From Anaerolineae bacterium (lineage in GTDB: Bacteria; Chloroflexota; Anaerolineae; JAFGEY01), in the NCBI GenBank assembly GCA_016929205.1, contig JAFGJF010000100.1, positions 1 to 5,108 of the forward strand: DNA of 5,108 bases, read 5' to 3'. Both the position numbers and the translations under genes were made by a program. How positions within the stretch are numbered: the first letter of the stretch is position 1; the number at the start of each line of letters is the position of its first letter. Positions 1 to 5,108 of this stretch are shown piece by piece. Under the pieces are notes generated by a model. That model ran no database searches and was not told where the DNA came from. It was given only the letters and a program-made list of their open reading frames with translations.

Positions 1-660
1 ATCGACGACCTGACCGGCGAGCAGTTGGCCGAATACCGCACGCAGCGCATCCGGATCGATCTGACGCCGGAAGAACGAGCGATCTATGATGATACGTACG
101 CCACCTATACCGGTTACGTACGCGAGACGCGCTTGCGCGAGCAGCACGGTCCCGGCTGGTGGAACGAGTTCACCCGGCGCAGCGCGTATGACGCCAGGGC
201 GAGGCGAGCCAAGGTGGCCGAACTCAAACTCAAAGAGATCGTCCAGCAAGCAAGTGGCAAGCTGGATGTGCTTGACCGGCTGCTGCGCGAACACGTCGAG
301 CGGCCGATGCTGGTTTTTACGGCGCACAACCGCTTTGCTTACCGAATTGCGCGCCGTCACTTGATCCCGGTGATCACCCACCAGACCAAAGCGGCAGAGC
401 GCAAGGCGATCCTGGAACGCTTTCAGTCCGGCACGTACCGGGCCATCGTCACCACCAACGTGCTCAACGAAGGCATAGACGTGCCCGAGGCCAAAATCGC
501 CGTGGTGCTGGGCGGCAGTGCCAGCGCCCGCGAGTACGTGCAGCGCCTGGGCCGGGTGCTGCGCAAGCGGGGGAACATACAGGCACTGCTCTACGAAGTG
601 ATCGCCCGCAACACGGTCGACGAACGTATCGCGCGCCGCCGCCAGCCGGCAAAGGGGTAG
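1..660 (+). CDS. XPB/Rad25-type SF2 DNA helicase, C-terminal part (5' end outside window)
   Basis: This is the C-terminal half of a superfamily 2 ATP-dependent DNA helicase of the XPB/Rad25 type. The frame is open from base 1 (IDDLTGEQLAEYR...), so the gene starts upstream and the TTG at 25 is not the start. The visible 219 codons hold a charged helical region (about 10-85, with GPGWWNEFTRR) at the place of the XPB thumb insertion. The second RecA-like domain follows: motif IV MLVFTAHN (about 103-110), motif V IVTTNVLNEGIDVPEA (about 149-164) and motif VI QRLGRVLRK (about 181-189) with its arginine-finger residues. Walker A, the DEAH box and any damage-recognition domain would lie off the left edge. 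XPB proteins unwind DNA in nucleotide excision repair. The next gene, 4 bases downstream, encodes the XPB partner nuclease Bax1, which supports the XPB call over a generic restriction-type helicase. The family assignment is firm; the repair role is inferred from relatives. Confidence 0.9.
   Translation: MDDLTGEQLAEYRTQRIRIDLTPEERAIYDDTYATYTGYVRETRLREQHGPGWWNEFTRRSAYDARARRAKVAELKLKEIVQQASGKLDVLDRLLREHVERPMLVFTAHNRFAYRIARRHLIPVITHQTKAAERKAILERFQSGTYRAIVTTNVLNEGIDVPEAKIAVVLGGSASAREYVQRLGRVLRKRGNIQALLYEVIARNTVDERIARRRQPAKG
651..657 (+). promoter_or_regulatory. Ribosome binding site of the Bax1 gene, inside the helicase 3' end
   Basis: AAAGGGG lies 7 bases before the ATG at 665 and overlaps the final codons of the helicase gene, directly before its TAG. 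Together with the 4-base gap it suggests that the two genes are co-transcribed and translationally coupled. Confidence 0.7.
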
Positions 661-664
661 GGCT

Positions 665-1927
665 ATGCTCAAGGCCGAACACATTCGCCCCCGACTGGTG
701 ATCCGCGGCGGGCAGGTGTGGACCAAACCGATACCGGTCGACTATTATTATCTGGACATCGCCAATGACCTGATCTCACTTTTCCAGCGGTACGTTGGCC
801 ACAGCCACGGCGAGTTGGACGATGCCTTGCGAGACTATGAAGGGGACAGCCTGGATTACCCGGTGATCCGCGGCCTGGCGACCGTGATCGCGTCGCGCTG
901 CACGTTCAACACCAACCCGCCGGTCGATCCCACTGACCTGCGAGCGATGCTATCGAGCCGGGGGCCGGTCACGGCCAAGCAGGACTTGTTTCACCCTGCC
1001 GCCCGAGAGCACGTTTTGGCCGAGGCGGGCGTTGAATTGGGTCTGACCGTCGAGCAGGTCGAGGCCGCGCTTTTTGCGGACCTGGTTGAGGAGCAGATCC
1101 TGATCGACAGCGGCGAGCTGTTGACACCCGGCGATCTCATCGCCCGCTACAATATGGAACTGGCGCGCGGGCTGCTCTACTGGGCGCGCGAGGTACGGCT
1201 GCAGGTGCGCGATGGGTACAAGGATCTGTTCAAGTATATCAAGCTCTTTAAACTAATGTACACCATTCGCCCGCTGCACGAGCGCGACCCGTCGCGCGGC
1301 TATCATATGACGCTGCACGGTCCGATCTCGCCGTTTGTCAAATCGACGATCCGCTACGGGCTCCAGTTTGCCAAATTTTTGCCGGCGCTGCTGTTGTGCG
1401 AGCACTGGCAGATGGAAGCGGACGTGCAGCCGCCGCGGTCTGCCTCTGTGGTGCGGTACACGTTGAACGATCAGACCGACCTGCGAACCCATTTCAGATC
1501 GTCGGGCTTGTTCGACAGCCAATTGGAAGCCGACTTTGCGGCCGAGTTCGAGGCCAAGTACGGTGGCGTCGAACGAAAGTGGGAGCTGGATCGCGAGGAT
1601 GAGTTGATCCTGACCGGCGACACGGTCATGATTCCCGACTTTTCCTTCACCCATCGCCACGACGGGCGGCGCGCACTGCTCGAGATCGTCGGCTTTTGGC
1701 ATCCCGACTATTTACGGCGCAAAATCATCAAGGTGCGCCAGGCCGGGCGGCAGGATCTGATTCTGTTGGTTTACAAAAGCGCCAACGTATCTGAAGCCGA
1801 GTTCGAGGCGGCCTCGGCGGGTGAGGTACTGTTTTTTGCGCGCAAGCCCGTGCTCAAGGACGTGCTTGCTGCCGTGGAACGCTGCGCGGTACCGGCAGCC
1901 GAGACAACGCAGCAACCACCGTCATAA
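665..1927 (+). CDS. DUF790/Bax1-family nuclease, XPB partner
   Basis: This 420-residue protein matches the DUF790 family, whose archaeal member Bax1 (binds archaeal XPB) is a structure-dependent DNA endonuclease acting with the XPB helicase. The N-terminal part begins MLKAEHIRPRL and continues with VDYYYLDIANDLISLFQ (about 25-41). The middle is helical (DLIARYNMELARGLLYWARE) and is followed by the conserved-looking HGPISPFVKSTIRYGLQFAKFLP. The C-terminal nuclease domain has FDSQLEADF (283-291), IPDFSF with D325 and LLEIVGFWHPDYL with E340, an order resembling the PD-(D/E)xK fold. The position two after E340 is valine, so the catalytic lysine, if used, must come from elsewhere, perhaps RRKIIK just downstream. 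The full length fits the family. It follows an XPB-type helicase by 4 bases, so the pair probably works as a helicase-nuclease in DNA repair. The family is firm; activity is inferred. Confidence 0.88.
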   Translation: MLKAEHIRPRLVIRGGQVWTKPIPVDYYYLDIANDLISLFQRYVGHSHGELDDALRDYEGDSLDYPVIRGLATVIASRCTFNTNPPVDPTDLRAMLSSRGPVTAKQDLFHPAAREHVLAEAGVELGLTVEQVEAALFADLVEEQILIDSGELLTPGDLIARYNMELARGLLYWAREVRLQVRDGYKDLFKYIKLFKLMYTIRPLHERDPSRGYHMTLHGPISPFVKSTIRYGLQFAKFLPALLLCEHWQMEADVQPPRSASVVRYTLNDQTDLRTHFRSSGLFDSQLEADFAAEFEAKYGGVERKWELDREDELILTGDTVMIPDFSFTHRHDGRRALLEIVGFWHPDYLRRKIIKVRQAGRQDLILLVYKSANVSEAEFEAASAGEVLFFARKPVLKDVLAAVERCAVPAAETTQQPPS

Positions 1928-2018
1928 TCAAGCCCAAAGGGCGAATCTTGGTCGGGTGTCAGCCCAAAGGAGGCTTTGGTCAGGTCGATCTTGGCAGCGG
2001 TATAGAAAGGATTTTGGC
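1928..2018 (+). repeat. Spacer with imperfect tandem repeat and two small hairpins
   Basis: The decamer AGCCCAAAGG occurs at 1931-1940 and 1961-1970. TTGGTC recurs at 1948-1953 and 1976-1981, giving a degenerate tandem unit of 28-30 bases. ATCTTGG is also repeated at 1945-1951 and 1988-1994. Each copy can fold: GCCC-AAA-GGGC at 1932-1942, and CCAAAG-GAGG-CTTTGG at 1964-1979. The second hairpin holds the Shine-Dalgarno-like AAAGGAGG (1966-1973), with no convincing reading frame at the right distance after it. No T-run follows either hairpin, so these are not standard terminators, and I see no clear promoter. The function is unknown; a leader RNA element or a relic of local duplication are both possible. 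Confidence 0.55.
2004..2011 (+). promoter_or_regulatory. Ribosome binding site deciding the start at 2019
   Basis: AGAAAGGA ends 7 bases before the ATG at 2019. The reading frame is open further upstream, into the Bax1 gene, but this site and the protein sequence after it favour 2019. A second ATG at 2025 is less well spaced. Confidence 0.65.
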
Positions 2019-3056
2019 ATGGCGATGCAGTCCCAAGAACTGGCACAGTGGTTGTTTGATAATGGCGGGCCGATCGTTCGTTATCTGACGGCAACCGAGC
2101 TGCTTGAGGATACAAGCGGCATCGATCTCGAACAGCTTGTGCACGACCTGCTCGCTTGCGACGAGGTGCAGCGTTGGTTGGACAACCTGGGAGCCGGTCC
2201 TATTCACCATAGCAGAGACACTGCTGCCGAGAACGCCCTGGCCAAGCTGTGCGAATACGGCCTGCAAGCCGGCATCCCGGCGCTGGATGAAAAGGCACTT
2301 CCATATTGCGATCTGAGCGTGGACAAGAGCTATTATGATTTTGAGGTGATCCTGGTCCCGTTCCTGATCCGGGCTGGGTATTGGCGCGAACAGGCGATCC
2401 GTGACTGGTTTATCCGCCGCCTTGCCGATCTGCAGCGCACGGCCCAACACGGCAGTTATGACCTCTATATGGATGAAAAAGAACGAGCCGGTTTTCCCAA
2501 GCCCTGGGCGGAAAAGCAGTTTTACAAGCTCGAGTTCAACCCGACAGGAGACGCCTATCCGCTTCCTTCCTGCTATGACCTGTACGGCATGGCTTATTGG
2601 CCGGCAGATGACCTTGAGACCTGGCAGGCGATCGAAGCCGTGGCTGCATACGTGATCGATCCCGCTTTCCAGACCACGCCCGGAGGCTACATCTGGAATC
2701 CGGTCAAAAGGCAGGGCTATGCCGCCGGGCGTGTTTTCCTGGCCTGCTTTCCCATCCTGACCGGGTTCGATCCGGAGCGATTTGAGTCAAACCGGTTTGT
2801 CATGTTTGTTGAGTTGGGCGCCCGCTTTGAGGCCGTACGCGGCTCGCAGTGGTTTCGGGACAGCATCGCCCACCTGGAGCAGTTTTGCACGCCGGGCGGG
2901 ACCTATCGTTTTCCGGCCCCTTATCTGCAGGAAAAGCGCAATAGCTATTATCTGTACGCCGGGGCGCACATGGGGCTTGGCGAGAACCGCCGAGGAAAAA
3001 GCGCGATCGAGATCGAGTCGACTTTTCGACTGCTGCGTATCAAAAAGCAGTGTTGA
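2019..3056 (+). CDS. Conserved-looking soluble protein of unknown function, helical and aromatic-rich
   Basis: I cannot assign a function to this 345-residue protein. It has no signal peptide or membrane segment. The N-terminus WLFDNGGPIVRYLTATELLED (11-31) resembles a helical start seen in poorly characterised proteins, some of which carry unsupported 'NifH-like' labels; no P-loop or iron-sulfur cysteine pattern of real NifH is present. Several segments resemble repeats of helical toroid proteins (terpenoid cyclase or six-hairpin folds): YYDFEVILVPFLIRAGYW, then TPGGYIWNP, then GGTYRFPAPYLQEK, and finally ENRRGKSAIEIESTFRLL (322-339), which looks like a family signature near the C-terminus. 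The start at ATG 2019 rests on the AGAAAGGA site. It follows Bax1 by 91 bases, so co-transcription is uncertain. A coding-like -1 frame continues directly after the stop, so the C-terminus may have been altered by a frameshift. The gene itself is well supported; its role is not. Confidence 0.85.
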   Translation: MAMQSQELAQWLFDNGGPIVRYLTATELLEDTSGIDLEQLVHDLLACDEVQRWLDNLGAGPIHHSRDTAAENALAKLCEYGLQAGIPALDEKALPYCDLSVDKSYYDFEVILVPFLIRAGYWREQAIRDWFIRRLADLQRTAQHGSYDLYMDEKERAGFPKPWAEKQFYKLEFNPTGDAYPLPSCYDLYGMAYWPADDLETWQAIEAVAAYVIDPAFQTTPGGYIWNPVKRQGYAAGRVFLACFPILTGFDPERFESNRFVMFVELGARFEAVRGSQWFRDSIAHLEQFCTPGGTYRFPAPYLQEKRNSYYLYAGAHMGLGENRRGKSAIEIESTFRLLRIKKQC

Positions 3057-3163
3057 TCGCGTTTGTCGAACGCACGGGTTTTGATGGCATTGCGCCGCTG
3101 CCTCAAGAGGCCCGGAACGCGGTCAAGACAGCACGGCACCTGCCGCAGGTCATCGCGCACTAG
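3053..3163 (+). CDS. Small coding-like frame overlapping the preceding stop; possible frameshifted C-terminus
   Basis: Reading the -1 frame from TTG at 3053 gives 36 codons and a TAG at 3161-3163, starting LIAFVERTGFDGIAPLPQEA and ending HLPQVIAH. The TTG overlaps the TGA of the preceding gene as TTGA. By hand count 25 of its 35 codons after TTG end in G or C, like the real genes around it. The stop codon abuts the terminator stem, with its last G being the first stem base, which is where a true gene end would lie. No clear Shine-Dalgarno sequence precedes it. Three readings are possible: a coupled micro-gene, the real C-terminus of the preceding protein after an indel or a -1 slip near the A5 run at 3042-3046, or the remnant of a deleted gene. 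I do not recognise the peptide. Confidence 0.4.
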   Translation: MIAFVERTGFDGIAPLPQEARNAVKTARHLPQVIAH

Positions 3164-3181
3164 GGCAAATTGCCCGTTTTT
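3163..3181 (+). terminator. Factor-independent terminator
   Basis: GGGCA-AAT-TGCCC (3163-3175) forms a 5-base-pair stem with a 3-base loop; the DNA is a perfect GGGCAA/TTGCCC inverted repeat around one A. After one G follows TTTTT at 3177-3181. The stem is short but GC-rich, and the position directly at the end of the coding-like frame fits a transcript end. It would end transcription from the region-2 gene, and perhaps from Bax1. Confidence 0.7.
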
Positions 3182-3198
3182 GTCCCCTCTTGTATAAT
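3170..3198 (+). promoter_or_regulatory. Sigma70-type promoter of the hydrolase operon
   Basis: TTGCCC (3170-3175, four of six matches to TTGACA) and a perfect TATAAT (3193-3198) are separated by exactly 17 bases. Transcription would start near 3205, leaving a leader of roughly 38 bases before the ATG at 3243. The -35 box is the 3' arm of the terminator hairpin, so the two signals are fused. Confidence 0.72.
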
Positions 3199-3232
3199 GC
3201 ACAGTGATCAAAGGCCTCACAATGCATATAAT

Positions 3233-3238
3233 AGGAGG
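3233..3238 (+). promoter_or_regulatory. Ribosome binding site deciding the start at 3243
   Basis: A perfect AGGAGG lies 4 bases before the ATG at 3243. It favours this start over the in-frame GTG at 3204, which sits at the predicted transcription start, and over the ATG at 3222. Confidence 0.8.
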
Positions 3239-3242
3239 CGAC

Positions 3243-4193
3243 ATGCCTATCTATGGGATCGTTATTTTGCTCGTCGCTTTTATGGCATTGGCTGTGCTCG
3301 TCACGAGCGTTGTTTTTTCGGGCATTGTCATGCATTCCCGGCGACAGCCGATCGTCAGGACGCCACAGGAATACGGCCTGTCCTACCAGGACATCGCGTT
3401 TAAAAGCACGGATGGTTTGACGATCAAGGGCTGGTTCATCCCGGCGCCCTTTGAAACGAACAAGGTCATTCTCGTCACTCACCCCATGCCGATGAACCGC
3501 CACGGGTTCCTGGCCAAGAACCAGGGCTTTCCGCCGTTGTTCAAGACCGACGTCGATCTGTTGAAAACAGTTCACGCCCTGCACCAGGCGGGGTATGCTG
3601 TCCTGGCCTTCGATCTGCGCAATCACGGCGAGAGCGACGGTGGCATCACGGGCAACGGGAGGTCAGAATATCAGGATGTACTGGGCGCCGTGCGCTATGT
3701 GAACAGCCGAGCGGATCTGAATGTGCAGCACATCGGGTTCGTATGCTTTTGTATGGGGGCATCCTCGACTATGGTTGCCCTCAGCAAAGGCAAAGAACAG
3801 CTCTCGAATGCCCGCTTCCTGGTCGCCATTCAACCCGTCACCGCTGCCGTGTTCTTTAAATGTTATCTCAGAGACGTCTATACCCCGCTTAGCTTGTTTT
3901 TGCTGCCCATCGTCGACCGGATCGTCCGCTGGCGGGGTGGATATGCGCTGCAAGATATGACGCCAGGTCCGTTTGTCCAGGACATCGAGATCCCCACCAT
4001 GTACGTCCAGGCGCAAGCGGATCCCTGGACCGAGCTGAGCGACATTCAGCGTTTTTACGATGCGACGCCTGGTGCCCGAGAATTGTGGTTCATCCCGGGC
4101 AAGATGGGGCGTTTTGAGGCGTATAACTATGTTGGCAAGCACCCCGAGAGGCTGTTGGCTTTTGTCAAAAAACACTTTGGGGAGTTGGCATAG
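3243..4193 (+). CDS. Membrane-anchored alpha/beta-hydrolase with Cys at the nucleophile position
   Basis: This 316-residue protein has an N-terminal hydrophobic segment (about 3-29, IYGIVILLVAFMALAVLVTS) followed by HSRR, so it is probably anchored in the membrane by one helix or carries an uncleaved signal. The rest is an alpha/beta-hydrolase of the serine aminopeptidase/acyl-hydrolase type. VILVTHP (75-81) is the strand before the oxyanion loop, VLAFDLRNHGESDG (120-133) is the typical strand-turn, and the nucleophile elbow is VCFCMGAS (167-174). The usual GxSxG serine is replaced by C170, and the preceding glycine by C168. The likely acid is D260 in QAQADPWTE. The C-terminal stretch IPGKMGRFEAYNYVGKHPE (284-302) has no histidine at the usual spot; H300 is the only nearby one. 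Substrate is unknown. It is the first gene of an apparent operon with a flavin reductase-like protein and an amino acid racemase. The fold is firm; catalysis is uncertain. Confidence 0.87.
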   Translation: MPIYGIVILLVAFMALAVLVTSVVFSGIVMHSRRQPIVRTPQEYGLSYQDIAFKSTDGLTIKGWFIPAPFETNKVILVTHPMPMNRHGFLAKNQGFPPLFKTDVDLLKTVHALHQAGYAVLAFDLRNHGESDGGITGNGRSEYQDVLGAVRYVNSRADLNVQHIGFVCFCMGASSTMVALSKGKEQLSNARFLVAIQPVTAAVFFKCYLRDVYTPLSLFLLPIVDRIVRWRGGYALQDMTPGPFVQDIEIPTMYVQAQADPWTELSDIQRFYDATPGARELWFIPGKMGRFEAYNYVGKHPERLLAFVKKHFGELA

Positions 4194-4212
4194 ACTTTTC
4201 GTACGGTAGACG

Positions 4213-4220
4213 AGGAGGTG
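4213..4220 (+). promoter_or_regulatory. Strong ribosome binding site pointing to a CTG start
   Basis: AGGAGGTG is a near-perfect complement to the 16S rRNA tail. Counting from the AGGAGG core, it sits 6 bases before CTG at 4225, the only plausible start codon of the next gene at normal spacing. The first ordinary start in that frame, GTG 4258, is 39 bases from the core. Confidence 0.7.
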
Positions 4221-4224
4221 TACT

Positions 4225-4776
4225 CTGTCCAAGATCCAGATAAAACCACATCGACCGGTGTACCCAACGCCAGCCGGGCTGATTACGTCGATCGATGCGG
4301 CGGGCAAGCCCAACATTATCACCCTGGGCGAGGTGTTTAATATCAGCATCTCGCGCCCGGTGGTCCTGGGCATCGCCATCCGCAAGGCCACCCATTCGCA
4401 CGGGTTGATCAGCCAGACGCGTGAATACGTCGTCAATTTGCCCACGCAGGCGATTGCCGAGCAGGTCTGGGCCTGCGGAGGCGTCTCGGGGCGCACGACC
4501 GACAAGTTTGCCGCAACAGGGCTGACGCCGCTGCCGGCAACGGTGGTCAAGCCGCCTTTGATCGCTGAATGCCCGGTCAATATTGAGTGCAAGGTGATCG
4601 GCATTCAAGAGATCGGCGATCACGATCTGTTCCTGGGTGAAGCGGTGGCCCAGCACGTCGACGAAACGATACTCGACGAGGAAGGCCATATCCGGGTCGA
4701 TCGTTTGAACGGCTTTGCCTTTGTGCTGGGCGAGTTTTGGACGTTGGGAGCCAAAATCGAACGGCACCAGAGATAG
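4225..4776 (+). CDS. Flavin reductase-like FMN-binding split-barrel protein, probable CTG start
   Basis: This protein (183 residues if CTG 4225 is the start) belongs to the flavin reductase-like split-barrel family, which binds FMN and either reduces flavin with NAD(P)H or serves as a flavoprotein. Seen in order: RPVYPTPAGLITSIDAAGKPNI (10-31), the first strands with the GKPN turn; VFNISISRPVVLGIAIRKATHS (about 37-58), strand and flavin-contact region; REYVVNLPT (about 66-74); SGRTTDKF (88-95), a motif usual in the family; then IECKVIGIQEI and a C-terminal LGEFWTLG. No NAD(P)H-specific motif is visible. Starting at GTG 4258 would remove SKIQIKPHRP, which resembles the normal N-terminus of such proteins, and leave the AGGAGGTG site without a job. 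The gap after the hydrolase is 31 bases and the racemase follows 14 bases later, so the three are probably co-transcribed. The electron acceptor is unknown. Confidence 0.85.
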   Translation: MSKIQIKPHRPVYPTPAGLITSIDAAGKPNIITLGEVFNISISRPVVLGIAIRKATHSHGLISQTREYVVNLPTQAIAEQVWACGGVSGRTTDKFAATGLTPLPATVVKPPLIAECPVNIECKVIGIQEIGDHDLFLGEAVAQHVDETILDEEGHIRVDRLNGFAFVLGEFWTLGAKIERHQR

Positions 4777-4790
4777 AGCGGGAGACAGAG

Positions 4791-5108
4791 ATGAAAACGA
4801 TCGGCCTGATTGGTGGAATGAGCTGGGAATCATCGGTCGAGTATTACCGGATCATCAACGAAACGGTGCGCGACCGATTAGGCGGGCTGCATTCGGCCCC
4901 GAGTGTGATGATTTCGGTCGATTTTGCCCCGGTTGAAGCATTCCAGATGCAGGGGCAGTGGGATAAAGCAGCCGAAGCGATGATTGAGGCCGCGCGCCAG
5001 GTTCAGGGCGGCGGCGCAGACTTTGTGGTGTTGTGCACCAACACGATGCACAAGGTAGCAGACGAGATGCAGCGCCACATTGATATTCCGCTGCTGCACA
5101 TTGCCGAT
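4791..5108 (+). CDS. Aspartate/glutamate racemase family protein, N-terminal part (3' end outside window)
   Basis: This is the first 106 codons of a PLP-independent amino acid racemase of the aspartate/glutamate racemase family, usually about 230 residues long. Such enzymes interconvert L- and D-aspartate, glutamate or related amino acids in the cytoplasm with two cysteines as acid/base pair. The N-terminus MKTIGLIGGMSWESSVEYY carries the family's GGMSWES signature. ADFVVLCTNTMHKVADEM contains the first catalytic cysteine, C82, in CTNTMH (82-87). The second catalytic cysteine would lie beyond the right edge. GGGAG at 4780-4784, 6 bases before the ATG at 4791, is the ribosome binding site. The 14-base gap to the flavin reductase-like gene suggests one operon. 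The true substrate cannot be read from the visible part; homologues annotated YgeA-like show broad specificity. Confidence 0.9.
   Translation, partial: MKTIGLIGGMSWESSVEYYRIINETVRDRLGGLHSAPSVMISVDFAPVEAFQMQGQWDKAAEAMIEAARQVQGGGADFVVLCTNTMHKVADEMQRHIDIPLLHIAD

Noticed and set aside
25..27. TTG as start of the helicase gene
   Set aside because: The frame is open to base 1 with sensible codons, and the first RecA-like domain must be upstream. The gene is cut by the window edge.
1253..1702. Open frame on the - strand, 149 codons
   Set aside because: It is antisense to the Bax1 nuclease domain and its arginine- and glutamine-rich product is typical of a shadow frame.
1932..1942. GCCC-AAA-GGGC hairpin as terminator of the XPB-Bax1 pair
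   Set aside because: The stem has only 4 base pairs and no T-run follows.
2001..2006. TATAGA as -10 box of the 2019 gene, with TTGGTC at 1977-1982 as -35
   Set aside because: Both boxes are weak, the spacer is 18 bases, and transcription would start after the Shine-Dalgarno sequence.
1821..2018. Upstream extension of the 2019 gene into Bax1
   Set aside because: The extension is rich in R, C and Q, out of frame with Bax1, and lacks a ribosome site. AGAAAGGA points to ATG 2019.
3041..3047. Programmed -1 frameshift heptamer CAAAAAG
   Set aside because: It resembles the slippery A_AAA_AAG but with C first, so P-site re-pairing would be poor, and I see no clear stimulatory structure right after it. 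Kept only as one possible explanation for the -1 tail.
3227..3232. Second TATAAT as a -10 box
   Set aside because: The -35 position 17 bases upstream reads GTGATC, a poor match, and a start from here would leave the ribosome site largely untranscribed.
3204..3242. GTG 3204 or ATG 3222 as start of the hydrolase
   Set aside because: GTG 3204 lies at the predicted transcription start, and AGGAGG at 3233-3238 serves ATG 3243.
3663..4604. Long open frame on the - strand, 313 codons
   Set aside because: It lies opposite the hydrolase and flavin reductase-like genes, both of which have clear family motifs and ribosome sites. Its product has no recognisable motif and would span the intergenic gap.

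Overview
The window looks like a stretch of a moderately GC-rich bacterial chromosome (high-50s % GC by eye). All six recognised genes lie on the + strand. The archaeal-type XPB helicase/Bax1 nuclease pair, next to a soluble unknown protein and a small metabolic cluster, suggests a deep-branching bacterium such as a Chloroflexota (Anaerolineae-like) member. That placement is inference from gene content. There are no RNA genes, insertion sequences, CRISPR arrays or other mobile-element signatures.

Region 1 (1-1927) is a tightly packed pair. The first gene is the C-terminal part of an XPB/Rad25-type superfamily 2 DNA helicase, running in from the left edge. Four bases later comes a DUF790/Bax1 nuclease whose ribosome binding site lies inside the last codons of the helicase. 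XPB and Bax1 form a helicase-nuclease complex in archaea, so this is most likely a DNA repair module of the nucleotide-excision type.

Region 2 (1928-3181) starts with a 91-base spacer holding an imperfect tandem repeat with two small hairpins. A 345-residue protein of unknown function follows. After its stop, a coding-like 37-codon reading frame in the -1 frame runs on and ends exactly at a factor-independent terminator. It is either a small overlapping gene or a C-terminal part separated by a frameshift.

Region 3 (3163-5108) opens with a good sigma70-type promoter whose -35 box is the 3' arm of the preceding terminator. It drives an apparent operon of three genes: a membrane-anchored alpha/beta-hydrolase with cysteine at the nucleophile position, a flavin reductase-like FMN-binding protein that seems to start at CTG, and an aspartate/glutamate racemase cut by the right edge. 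Their shared pathway cannot be deduced from the sequence.

The points most worth a second look are the bacterial XPB-Bax1 pair, the probable CTG start, the fused terminator/promoter, the altered catalytic residues of the hydrolase, and the -1 frame tail at 3053-3163. None of these amounts to a clearly new multi-gene system.
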